Assembly: GCA_013375405.1 (NCBI GenBank)
Contig: JABXJU010000015.1
Coordinates: 1 to 36,004 of the forward strand
Direction of reading: 5' to 3'
Length of the DNA stretch: 36,004 bases
From: Candidatus Helarchaeota archaeon
GTDB taxonomy: Archaea > Asgardarchaeota > Lokiarchaeia > Helarchaeales > HEL-GB-A
The notes under the pieces are model-generated. The model was given only the letters and a program-made list of their open reading frames with translations, made no database searches and was not told the DNA's origin. Positions 18,696-26,204 of this stretch are shown here, one piece after another. Made by a program: the position numbers and the translations under genes. Each line of letters starts with the position of its first letter. Positions within the stretch are counted from its first letter, which is position 1.

Positions 18696-19532
18696 TTGTC
18701 ACGCATTGAGGACCTAGAAAAGATTCTAGAACGTTTAGAACTTACCGAATATGAAAGAAAGATTTATCTCACACTCCTAACCAGCGGTCCACTTAGTGCG
18801 AGCGAGGTTGGTGATATAACCGGTATTCCTAAGTTTAATGTCTATCCAACGCTTAAACGCTTAGTCTTAAAAAAGTTTGTAGATGAACAACCTACTTCGC
18901 GTGCCTCTAAATACAAAGCTATACCCCCTTCAACTTTCATGGACGAATTGCAAGAAGCTTTAGATAAACGTCATGAGAAAGAACAAACTGATTTAAAAGA
19001 AATTGCTACCCTCATCTCAAAATTTGATCTAAACGTGGAAGATCTGAGAGGTTCTAGCCCAAGTGATTCTGTCTGGCTTATCAACTCGGAAGCTCGTATT
19101 AAAAAAAGTGTTCTAAATTTATTAAAAAAATCGGAAAAATCCATTACCGCCTGTGTTCCGACCCTAGACACCCCTATTTATAATCAGACGCGTCAGGAGA
19201 TTCTTATATTACTCCAAAGTATAATGAAAAAAAAGAAAACAAAAATGAACCTTATTTTGAATTGGGAACTAAAAGAGGGGACCGTAGATGAAGATTTTGC
19301 GAACTCCATATCCAACAATGGTGGAAAGATATATCAATGGGGGATCGGCGAACTTCCTTTTAGCGCTTTTTTAATTGACAATTTGGAGGGATTAATCATT
19401 TTACAGAGTGTCTGGATTCCAATCCCAAAATTTGGGCTTGCTCTTTGGATTCGCCATCCTGCGTATGTCAAACCCTTCGAAAAACTCATTCAACGGTTCA
19501 ATGAAGCAGGGGCCTTTAAAAAATGGGGATAA
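18696..19532 (+). CDS. TrmB-family transcriptional regulator
   Basis: 278 residues. An N-terminal winged helix (about 10-75: LTEYERKIYLTLLTSGPLSA, then VGDITGIPKFNVYPTLKRL) is followed by a helical linker (about 80-112) and a C-terminal effector-type domain like those of TrmB regulators, which sense sugars or other small molecules. The start is a TTG with AAGGAGA (18684-18690) five bases upstream; an out-of-frame ATG at 18692 opens a five-codon minigene overlapping it. It is divergent from the giant surface protein gene across palindromic sites and may control both. The last 54 codons recur almost unchanged at 22170-22333. Confidence 0.88.
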   Translation: MSRIEDLEKILERLELTEYERKIYLTLLTSGPLSASEVGDITGIPKFNVYPTLKRLVLKKFVDEQPTSRASKYKAIPPSTFMDELQEALDKRHEKEQTDLKEIATLISKFDLNVEDLRGSSPSDSVWLINSEARIKKSVLNLLKKSEKSITACVPTLDTPIYNQTRQEILILLQSIMKKKKTKMNLILNWELKEGTVDEDFANSISNNGGKIYQWGIGELPFSAFLIDNLEGLIILQSVWIPIPKFGLALWIRHPAYVKPFEKLIQRFNEAGAFKKWG

Positions 19533-19656
19533 ACTTTCCTACCCAATAAAAATGTAAATGATGGTAAAAAGAAAGTTGATACTTGTCTATGAGTTGATTC
19601 TTCTCTTTTCTATCTCTAATGTTTGTTATTTTATAAATTCATATCGAAGATCATAT
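19365..19656. repeat. Direct duplication, copy 1: trmB-like 3' end plus start of next gene
   Basis: These 292 bases match 22166-22457 without gaps. They cover the last 56 codons of the TrmB-family gene, a 25-base spacer and the first 33 codons of a gene equivalent to the propeller-protease gene. Here the second part is truncated; in copy 2 it is the first part that is truncated. Confidence 0.9.
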
Positions 19657-19683
19657 TTTACTGATGAGTATTCATTCCCATAA
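19558..19683 (+). pseudogene. Truncated 5' relic of a propeller-protease paralog
   Basis: A 41-codon frame starting 25 bases after the trmB-like stop. Its first 32 residues, beginning MMVKRKLILVYE, match MMLKRKLILVYG of the 617-residue protein encoded at 22359, covering only the signal/anchor helix. Similarity ends near 19656, after which the frame runs nine codons into a stop. It is clearly a decapitated second copy of that gene. Whether the short peptide is still made is unknown. Confidence 0.8.
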
Positions 19684-19755
19684 TCATCGATTAAAGTCAA
19701 TTTTACTTCATGTTGTCCAGCTCAATTAAAGAACTGTGGCCAATATGGGGAATGC
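19626..19755 (-). pseudogene. Possible relic of a beta-sandwich protein C-terminus
   Basis: On the minus strand, a frame ending at TAA 19626-19628 encodes AGQHEVKLTLIDDYGNEYSS, the alternating pattern of an Ig/PKD-type last strand pair. Upstream it is interrupted by TGA at 19722-19724, beyond which HSPYWPQFFN continues in frame up to the inverted promoter copy. It overlaps the end of the other relic from about 19656 down. It may be the remains of a surface-protein gene, or chance; the tail after 19656 certainly derives from the duplication. Confidence 0.3.
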
Positions 19756-19962
19756 CAAGCATATCTCCTTAAATAGGGGAACTCATTACTAACTTCATAG
19801 TAGGGTATTTCTTCATAATTATTAAACCAAAAATTTTATATTAGTAGGATGGTCTACTAATTAGTACATCATAGTATACCAATTGATAAAATTTAAAGTT
19901 TTGTGATTGGTTGGTCTATAGCTGCAGTATCGTGCACAGTCACGATGCATAAAGACGTAAGG
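19755..19962. repeat. Divergent promoter region, inverted copy 2
   Basis: This is the reverse-complement copy of 18496-18698. On the plus strand it carries the former surface-gene promoter, with its TATA-like box at about 19886-19898 and the palindrome TACTAATTAGTA. It then holds the relic of the surface-gene start: the ATG has become ATA (19918-19920), followed by GCTGCAG and an in-phase match up to a TAA near 19960. The promoter now points at the beta-helix gene, whose GTG start is about 70 bases beyond the lost ATG, and may drive it under the same control as copy 1. Confidence 0.82.
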
Positions 19963-19987
19963 GAGTTAATAAAACAGGAAAAAAAGA

Positions 19988-22108
19988 GTGGAAATTAAAT
20001 TGAAGAAATTAAGAGTTAGAATTTTTATAATTCTCTTATTAATATTTCCTTTTTTTTACCTACTTCATTCAAATTTTATAAATACTTCAAATAATCAAGC
20101 CAATAATTTGAAATTTGAATTAAAAATAAAATCAGCAATTATTTCAATTGATGGAAACGCTGAATTGGACGCCTATGCAACTGATGGTACAGGAACCGTC
20201 AGAGATCCCTATATACTTGAAAATTATCTTATTAATGCAAGTGGCTTAGGTGCTGGAATATCCATTAAAAACACCAATGCTTATTATATCCTTAGAAATT
20301 GCATAATAACTAATGCAGACCGATATTATGCTGGTATTATGCTTTCAAATGTAACCAATGCTATAATTACAAATAATACAGTTTATAATAGTAGTGGTGG
20401 AATTCTTTTATACGATTCGTGTCATAACATCCTTGCTAACAACACCGCAAATCATAATAGTGGGGGAATTTGTTTAGATCATTCAAGCAATAACGTTCTT
20501 ATCTATAATACCATTAATTATAATGAGCGAGGAATTCAAATACGGTATTCAAGCAAAAATATATTTGCCCACAATATCGCTAATAACAATGCAAAAGATG
20601 GAATTAGTTTCTTTTACTCAACCAATAATCAAATATACGAAAATCAATTTCAGGGAAATGGCATTAGATTAATTGGACAATCTATATCTCATTTTATTCA
20701 AGAAATAACTCCCGACAATATGATTAATGATAGACCAATTTATTATTATAAACATCAGAATGGAATAACTGTCTCAAGAGATGCTGCACAAGTAATTCTT
20801 GTTAATTGTTCATTTATGAGTATCTTAAACTGTAATCTATCAAAGGGAATAATAGGCATTTCACTCCTCTTTTCTCATCATAACACGCTTTCCCATAATA
20901 CTGCCAATTTTAATGAAGAGAAAGATGATGAATGCGGTATTTATTTATATCAATCAAATAACAATACACTTACCCACAATACCGCCAATCATAATGGGGA
21001 ATATGGAATACATTTAAAACAATCAAATAATAACACGCTTATCAACAACATTGCCAATCATAATGACCAAAATGGGCTCTATCTGTATCAATCAAGCTAT
21101 AATGTAATTACTAACAATATTTTAAATCAGAATGGGCTGTCTGGATTTTATTTATCTTACTCAAGCAATAATCGGATTCGTAATAATGATTTTCATAGCA
21201 ATGGAATTTTATTAAGGGGGTGGAACATGTCTGACTTCATTCAAGAGATAACTCCTGACAATATGATTGATGATCGACCAATTTACTATTATAAACATCA
21301 AAAAGAAATAACCATCCCAGCAGATGCTGCACAAGTAATTCTTGTTAATTGTTCGTTAATGAAGATCTTAAATTGTAATTTATCAACAGGAACAATAGGC
21401 ATTTCACTCTTCTTTTCTCATCATAACACGATTTCCCACAACACCGTTAATCAGAATAGCTTGTATGGAATTTATATGTATCAATCAAACTATAACACCC
21501 TCTCGAATAATGAAGCTAATCATAATAGTAGGGGAATTTATTTAGAGGATTCAACTACTAATAGGCTTACCCATAATACTGCTAGCCATAATGGTATTGG
21601 GATTTATATTTTTAATTTTAATAATGTATTTTTGTACTATCATCTTGGTCCAGTAATTGATACTTCTTCCCCTATATCAGGTAATCACACGATTTCCCAA
21701 AATATAGTTAATTATAATAATTATTATGGAATTATCTTAATGCACACAAACAGTAACAGGCTTTTTCATAACACCATCAATCATAATAGGCATGGAATTT
21801 GCTTAAAAAATTCCGATGATAATACTATTTCATTTAATACTGCTATTAAAAATGACTATGGCATTTATTTATGGTGTTCCTATAAAAATAAAATAATTTG
21901 GAATACTTTACATAGTAACAATTACTGTATTGAAGAAATATGTTGTTGGAGCAATGAAATAGAAAATAATTATTGCTTAAAAGGACCTAATGATGAAACT
22001 TCGCAAATACCAGGATTTACTTGCTCATTAATAATTTCAGGATTAATTTTAATCATATTTTTAAGAATTATATTTAAACAAAAAAGATATCTCACACATA
22101 CAAACTAA
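19988..22108 (+). CDS. Secreted or anchored right-handed beta-helix protein (NosD-like repeats)
   Basis: 706 residues: an N-terminal signal/anchor helix (about 9-28), then many beta-helix rungs of about 22 residues with the recurring pattern NNTLTHNTANHN-G-I-L, as in NosD/PbH1 carbohydrate-binding or -degrading proteins, and a C-terminal transmembrane helix (about 676-693) with a basic tail. Two long insertions containing FIQEITPDNMI-DRPIYYYKHQ interrupt the rungs and are duplicates. The frame starts with GTG at 19988; a TTG at 20000 is an alternative. It is probably a surface protein displayed on the cell, and it sits behind the inverted copy of the surface-gene promoter. No catalytic site is recognised. 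Confidence 0.85.
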   Translation: MEIKLKKLRVRIFIILLLIFPFFYLLHSNFINTSNNQANNLKFELKIKSAIISIDGNAELDAYATDGTGTVRDPYILENYLINASGLGAGISIKNTNAYYILRNCIITNADRYYAGIMLSNVTNAIITNNTVYNSSGGILLYDSCHNILANNTANHNSGGICLDHSSNNVLIYNTINYNERGIQIRYSSKNIFAHNIANNNAKDGISFFYSTNNQIYENQFQGNGIRLIGQSISHFIQEITPDNMINDRPIYYYKHQNGITVSRDAAQVILVNCSFMSILNCNLSKGIIGISLLFSHHNTLSHNTANFNEEKDDECGIYLYQSNNNTLTHNTANHNGEYGIHLKQSNNNTLINNIANHNDQNGLYLYQSSYNVITNNILNQNGLSGFYLSYSSNNRIRNNDFHSNGILLRGWNMSDFIQEITPDNMIDDRPIYYYKHQKEITIPADAAQVILVNCSLMKILNCNLSTGTIGISLFFSHHNTISHNTVNQNSLYGIYMYQSNYNTLSNNEANHNSRGIYLEDSTTNRLTHNTASHNGIGIYIFNFNNVFLYYHLGPVIDTSSPISGNHTISQNIVNYNNYYGIILMHTNSNRLFHNTINHNRHGICLKNSDDNTISFNTAIKNDYGIYLWCSYKNKIIWNTLHSNNYCIEEICCWSNEIENNYCLKGPNDETSQIPGFTCSLIISGLILIIFLRIIFKQKRYLTHTN
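20690..20910 (+). repeat. Intragenic duplication in the beta-helix gene, copy 1
   Basis: About 220 bases matching 21233-21453 (offset 543). It encodes the insertion with the ITPDNMI and PIYYYKHQ segments, followed by DAAQVILVNCS and one rung. Confidence 0.8.
21233..21453 (+). repeat. Intragenic duplication in the beta-helix gene, copy 2
   Basis: Partner of 20690-20910 at the same codon phase, with scattered base changes. It shows that the protein grew by duplication of a block of rungs plus its inserted module. Confidence 0.8.
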
Positions 22109-22165
22109 ATATTCTTTAAATTTAAAATTAAGAACAATAACTATCTCCATTGAAACAATCAATCA

Positions 22166-22457
22166 GCTTTTTTAATTGATAATTTGGAAGGATTAATCAT
22201 CTTGCAGAGTGTTTTGATTCCAATACCGAAATTTGGGCTTGCTCTTTGGATTCGCCACCCTGCTTATGTCAAACCCTTCGAAAAACTCATTCAACGGTTC
22301 AATGAAGCAGGGGCTTTTAAAAAATGGGGATAAACTTTCCTACCCAATGGAAATGTAAATGATGCTAAAACGAAAGTTGATACTTGTCTATGGGTTGATT
22401 TTTCTCTTTTCTATCTCCACTGTTTGTTATTTTATAAATTCATACCGTAGATCACAT
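22166..22457. repeat. Direct duplication, copy 2: trmB-like 3' end plus 5' end of the propeller-protease gene
   Basis: Gap-free match to 19365-19656. In this copy the downstream gene is intact and the regulator part is truncated. Confidence 0.9.
22170..22333 (+). pseudogene. 3' relic of a second TrmB-family gene
   Basis: These bases encode the last 54 residues of the TrmB-family regulator, ending NEAGAFKKWG and a stop. Almost all differences from copy 1 are silent; the only clear replacement is Trp to Leu (SVW to SVL). That pattern suggests this copy was a working gene for some time before its front was lost. No start codon or DNA-binding domain remains upstream; the sequence from 22109 to 22165 is AT-rich and unrelated. 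Confidence 0.8.
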
Positions 22458-24212
22458 AATAATCGTATAGAAACTCAGTTTCATGAACTACATGATATTT
22501 ACTTTTTTAATTCAAGCCATGGATGGATCGTTGGTGGTTCAGGTTATATATTCATTACCCATAACGGGGGTGAATTCTGGGAGAAATATCAAATAAACAC
22601 AATATACATATTTATCCAAGTACAATTTGCCTCTGACCAAAATGGTTGGATACTCGAAAGAACTAGTGGACAAATTTATAAAAGTAATGATGGAGGCTTA
22701 AATTGGAATCTCCAAACAGAAGATGTACCTTTTAAAATTACGAGCTTTTACTTTATCAATGTAACTACAGGATGGGCTACGACATCCTCCGGATTGATAT
22801 TAAAAACTATGGACGGTGGTAATCAATGGAACATTCAACTAAATATTACTCCCTCTCTAATGTTAAAAATGATGCCACCTTTGGATTTCGGCGGGTTTAA
22901 AAATATATATTTTTTGAATGAAAGTCATGGATGGGCACTTTACCAAGGTAACACTCCACAAAATCCTACGAATTTAGTTTTTCAGACGGATAATAGCGGG
23001 AATTCTTGGGTAAATTATTCAATGCCCTCACAGCTTTATTTACGGAAAATAATGTTTGTAGATCAGTTTAATGGATGGATAATTGGTGATTACGGGCCTT
23101 CTTTTTTTACTAATAACAGTGGAGTCACTTGGAATAAATTCAATTTGACAGATGCTTCGCTTTTTGACCTTCATTTTTTAAATGAATCACATGGTTGGAT
23201 TTGTGGAACATTGGGAACATTATTGCATACACAAGATGGAGGGAAAAACTGGATAGATTTATCCGATCCATCAAATACTAGAAATTTTAATGCAATATTT
23301 TTCCAAAATGAGTCTAAAGGATGGGTAATTAGTTGGACAGATAGGAGTTTTGTTTCATTTGATGGGGGATATGTATGGTATTTAGTTCAATTGGAACAGC
23401 CAGAGCCTTTTTATTTTAATAATTCCTGGATTTGGCTTCTTCTAGCGTTAGATACAGTTCTTATCATAGGAGGTACGTATTTAGTCTATAATAGAGAGAG
23501 GATTAGACAAAGTCGAATTGGTCAAAATATTCAGTCCATTTTAGGAAATGTGGCAAACTCGTTCTTCAATAGTGAAACGATAAAAAGCAAGGTTTTCTCA
23601 TTATTGTCCACCTTAGGCTTAATTTATGGCTTCATGTTTCTTTTTAACTTGATTCATGAATGTGGTCATGCGTTTGCTGCTTTTATATTTGGAGGCTTTA
23701 CTGACCATATAGAGATGGGCGTTACAACAGCAGGAAGATGCTGGATTGTGGGATCCTTCTCAAATTTTGAACGAATAGTGATTTCTATGGCAGGATTTTT
23801 GAGTCAATTAATTGTTGCCATTGTAGTAATTGGGGTGCTCCTTTTCTATTTTAAAAAAAATAGATTCCTTTCCTTTCTCGCTATTATTACTTTTTTAGAT
23901 GGTATCATCTTAGTACTTTTCTATTATTGCGGTATTCAAATATCCCCCACTCCTATAGGAGGCGCCAGTGATATTACTCATATTGCACAACGATTAGATG
24001 TTCCACCAATTATTATTTGTTTGTTTTTCATCCCGCATATAGTAATTTCCCTCTATATTGGGGGAAAACTCGGCCTACATTTCTATAAGACACATTTAAA
24101 TTCCAATCGAACGTTTTTATATTTACTCTTAATCAGCTTTTTAATTTATTCTCTTGGTTTCAATTTGATATTTGCTCTAGTTCCCAATACTTATGGGATC
24201 AACTTTTATTAA
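22359..24212 (+). CDS. Ycf48-like beta-propeller fused to an M50-type membrane metalloprotease
   Basis: 617 residues. A signal/anchor helix (about 5-25) is followed by seven repeats with a GW...(D/N)(G/S)G-W pattern (HGWIVGG, NGWILER, TGWATTS, HGWALYQ, NGWIIGD, HGWICGT, KGWVISW), a seven-bladed Ycf48/BNR-like propeller outside the cell (about 40-345). A transmembrane helix near 350-370 leads into a polytopic domain with HECGH (H433, E434, H437), the HExxH zinc site of site-2-protease-like M50 peptidases, and D538 in GGASDI, the expected third ligand. This suggests an intramembrane protease with an extracellular sensing or docking domain. The gene follows a relic of the TrmB gene by 25 bases, the same spacing as in the truncated copy. 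Confidence 0.85.
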   Translation: MMLKRKLILVYGLIFLFSISTVCYFINSYRRSHNNRIETQFHELHDIYFFNSSHGWIVGGSGYIFITHNGGEFWEKYQINTIYIFIQVQFASDQNGWILERTSGQIYKSNDGGLNWNLQTEDVPFKITSFYFINVTTGWATTSSGLILKTMDGGNQWNIQLNITPSLMLKMMPPLDFGGFKNIYFLNESHGWALYQGNTPQNPTNLVFQTDNSGNSWVNYSMPSQLYLRKIMFVDQFNGWIIGDYGPSFFTNNSGVTWNKFNLTDASLFDLHFLNESHGWICGTLGTLLHTQDGGKNWIDLSDPSNTRNFNAIFFQNESKGWVISWTDRSFVSFDGGYVWYLVQLEQPEPFYFNNSWIWLLLALDTVLIIGGTYLVYNRERIRQSRIGQNIQSILGNVANSFFNSETIKSKVFSLLSTLGLIYGFMFLFNLIHECGHAFAAFIFGGFTDHIEMGVTTAGRCWIVGSFSNFERIVISMAGFLSQLIVAIVVIGVLLFYFKKNRFLSFLAIITFLDGIILVLFYYCGIQISPTPIGGASDITHIAQRLDVPPIIICLFFIPHIVISLYIGGKLGLHFYKTHLNSNRTFLYLLLISFLIYSLGFNLIFALVPNTYGINFY

Positions 24213-24233
24213 AAATTTAATCTCTGAAGTTAG

Positions 24234-24539
24234 ATGTGCGAAAAAATGAAAAAAAGCCTCATAATTTTGACATCTATTCTAATCACCACTAGTGTAATCC
24301 TCATTTATTTTCTAAGCTGGCTTGATTCTACAACATTTGAATTGGAAATGGTTCTCCCTTTTAGTTTGATATTAATCGCACTCCTTTCACTCATTTTCTT
24401 GATTCCCTTCTTCCTTTTAAGAGAACAGATCGAACATTTACACGAAAACAAACCTGAAGAGCTGAACCAGAATTTTAAATTAGTTCAGAGAATAGAAGAT
24501 AATTTGACTTATTTTTTAAAAGGGAAATTAAACTATTAA
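24234..24539 (+). CDS. Small membrane protein with two transmembrane helices
   Basis: 101 residues: helices at about 8-28 and 38-62, then a charged cytoplasmic tail. ATG at 24234 or 24246 (MKKSLIIL) may be the start; the second gives a cleaner membrane-protein N-terminus. It begins 21 bases after the propeller-protease gene and lies about 14 bases before the most likely start of the mtrH-like gene, so it may share a transcript with either. No family is recognised. Confidence 0.6.
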   Translation: MCEKMKKSLIILTSILITTSVILIYFLSWLDSTTFELEMVLPFSLILIALLSLIFLIPFFLLREQIEHLHENKPEELNQNFKLVQRIEDNLTYFLKGKLNY

Positions 24540-24544
24540 GAAGA

Positions 24545-25429
24545 GTGATTGTCATGGTGGATGCAAAAACTTACGTGATCGATGGGGTGACCTTTGGGGG
24601 GCGGCAAGGGGAAAACCCCACTGTATTAATCGGAAGTATCTTCTATTCAGGGCATCATTTAATTACAGATCCTGAAAAAGGTGAATTCAAGCAGGAGCAA
24701 GCGCAACAGTATATTAAAGATTTCATGGATTATTCCCGAAAATATCGTATTCCATGCGCCCTTGATGTGGTCGCTGAGACTCCGACTGCGATGGTTAACT
24801 TTCTTGATTTCGCCCTTGATGTGTTCGAGGGGCCAATTATTTTAGATGGAATTATTAATGCGAGATTAAGGGGTATTCAGCATGTAAAGGATTTAGGCGT
24901 TCCAGACCGAATTATATACGATTCCATTTGGAAAAATACGGATACGGAATTAAAAGCCATAAAAGAGGCGGGCATAAAAACTGCGATTCTGTTTGGGTAC
25001 GATATCGCCGATAGCTCGTCGAGCAAACGCGTTTCTATCATGACGGAGGGATCAAAAAAATATCCTTCTTTGTTGAAACAAGCGGAGCAAGCTGGTATCA
25101 CTCAAATGTTAGTCGATAATGTAATCACGCATTTCGACAGTGTTGGAGATGTTATAGAAACCAATATCATGTTTAAAAATATGTTTGGGTACCCTGTAGG
25201 TTGTGGACCGGCGAACATCTCCTATTATCTTGCAAAATATGACAAAAAAATGACCACCAAGGAGATACGGGATTCGAGTTTAATCGCGATTCTCTCTCTC
25301 TTTTCTGATTTCATACTCTTCGGTCCCATTGAACGGGCCAAAACGGCTTTTATGAGTGCTTATATAGGAGTTGGGATCAAAAATAGTCTGAAATTTGATT
25401 TATTTGATATTTATCGCGCAAATGAATGA
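24545..25429 (+). CDS. mtrH: MtrH-family methyltransferase
   Basis: Homolog of tetrahydromethanopterin S-methyltransferase subunit H, the TIM-barrel subunit that moves a methyl group between a pterin and a corrinoid protein. Family landmarks are GVTFGGRQGENPTVLIGSIF near the N-terminus and PVGCGPANISYYL near the C-terminus; the length of about 290 residues is normal. The frame opens with GTG at 24545, but ATG 24554 has a GTGAT ribosome site a few bases upstream and is the likely start. No other mtr gene is nearby, so it is probably not part of the energy-conserving Mtr complex but of a methylated-compound pathway with a corrinoid protein encoded elsewhere; that is inference. Confidence 0.92.
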   Translation: MIVMVDAKTYVIDGVTFGGRQGENPTVLIGSIFYSGHHLITDPEKGEFKQEQAQQYIKDFMDYSRKYRIPCALDVVAETPTAMVNFLDFALDVFEGPIILDGIINARLRGIQHVKDLGVPDRIIYDSIWKNTDTELKAIKEAGIKTAILFGYDIADSSSSKRVSIMTEGSKKYPSLLKQAEQAGITQMLVDNVITHFDSVGDVIETNIMFKNMFGYPVGCGPANISYYLAKYDKKMTTKEIRDSSLIAILSLFSDFILFGPIERAKTAFMSAYIGVGIKNSLKFDLFDIYRANE

Positions 25430-25445
25430 AGAGATATTTTAAAAA

Positions 25446-25490
25446 GATTTTTTAAGATTTTCAATCCTTTCTTCTGTTATTTTTTTTCAT
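25446..25490. terminator. T-rich convergent gap, terminator candidate
   Basis: T tracts at 25448-25453 and 25480-25487 follow the mtrH-like gene, where it meets the coiled-coil gene coming from the other side. They are consistent with archaeal U-tract termination of the plus-strand transcript. Confidence 0.3.
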
Positions 25491-26004
25491 TTTTCGATTT
25501 TCGTTTTGGAATAATCATATCTCTTATCCCAGTGGTAATTCCTTGCACAAATCCCCCCTCTGGGCGTTGCACAAGAGAGATCGCACTTTTTGCTATATTT
25601 ACTTTAATACCGTTTTTCACTATTTCATTTTTAAAATCTTCAATCGTCGTAACTAAGCGGGTGACACTAGTTTCTATCGATTTTTCAAATTGGGAAATAG
25701 TATCTGAAGTAGAACTAGTGAACTCGTTAACTGAATTTGCGATGGTTTCGGCACTTTTTGCGATATTTTCAGTAGATGCTTTAATTTCAGAAGAGGTTTG
25801 GATTAAAGATTCATCAATTGTATCAACACTCGATGTGATACTTTCTGAAGTCTTTTTGATATCCTCTGTTGATTTCGATAATGAATCGGAAATATTTTTA
25901 CTCACTTTTTCAAGAACTGCTATTAAATTATCTCCTACTCGATTTAAATCACTGGTTATTCTGTTAATTTTCTCATTAAGTTTAGAAAGAATCGGAATTC
26001 TCAT
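25477..26004 (-). CDS. Coiled-coil protein of unknown function
   Basis: 175 residues, almost all one long helical region (about 5-140) rich in Ser, Thr, Lys, Glu and Ile with heptad spacing, such as SSVDTIDESLIQTSSEIKAS, resembling coiled-coil stalks of chemotaxis receptors or apolipophorin-like proteins. The C-terminus (PEGGFVQGITTGIRDMIIPK) contains a short amphipathic glycine-containing segment and a basic tail that could touch a membrane. There is no transmembrane helix and no ribosome site. It is a single gene, convergent with the mtrH-like gene. Confidence 0.65.
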   Translation of the reverse strand: MRIPILSKLNEKINRITSDLNRVGDNLIAVLEKVSKNISDSLSKSTEDIKKTSESITSSVDTIDESLIQTSSEIKASTENIAKSAETIANSVNEFTSSTSDTISQFEKSIETSVTRLVTTIEDFKNEIVKNGIKVNIAKSAISLVQRPEGGFVQGITTGIRDMIIPKRKSKNEKK

Positions 26005-26099
26005 AGCGATAAAGCTGTAATCCTCAGTGAAAAACTTTTCTATTTTTTTCGATAGAATAATTTACATCAGAAAAATACAGTTCTTTTCCAATGAAATCA

Positions 26100-26160
26100 T
26101 AGACCTCTATATTTCCACAAAAAATAGACCTCTATATTTTGCTAGAGCTCCATATTTTGC
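26100..26160. repeat. Short imperfect direct repeats upstream of the GNAT gene
   Basis: TAGACCTCTATATTTTGC (26125-26142) is followed directly by TAGAGCTCCATATTTTGC (26143-26160), and a third similar copy starts at 26100. They lie in the intergenic region between the coiled-coil gene and the acetyltransferase gene. Role unknown. Confidence 0.5.
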
Positions 26161-26204
26161 TTGTATTGAATTAGAAAAGTTAAAAGAATGTTTATATGTA
26201 AAGT

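Larger units (their letters stand above)
18496..18698. repeat. Divergent promoter region, copy 1 of an inverted duplication
   Basis: This stretch runs from codon 14 of the giant surface protein gene through the intergenic region to the TTG of the TrmB-family gene. Its reverse complement matches 19755-19962 with scattered substitutions and a few short indels. Conserved blocks include the leader with CTCCTTAAATAGGGGAACTC, the TACTAATTAGTA palindrome and the TATA box of the surface gene. Copy 1 is the functional copy, because both flanking genes are intact. Confidence 0.85.

Noticed and set aside
20400..22000. Regularly spaced repeats that could suggest CRISPR
   Set aside because: The repeats are in-frame beta-helix rungs of about 66 bases with variable sequence, inside one long coding frame.
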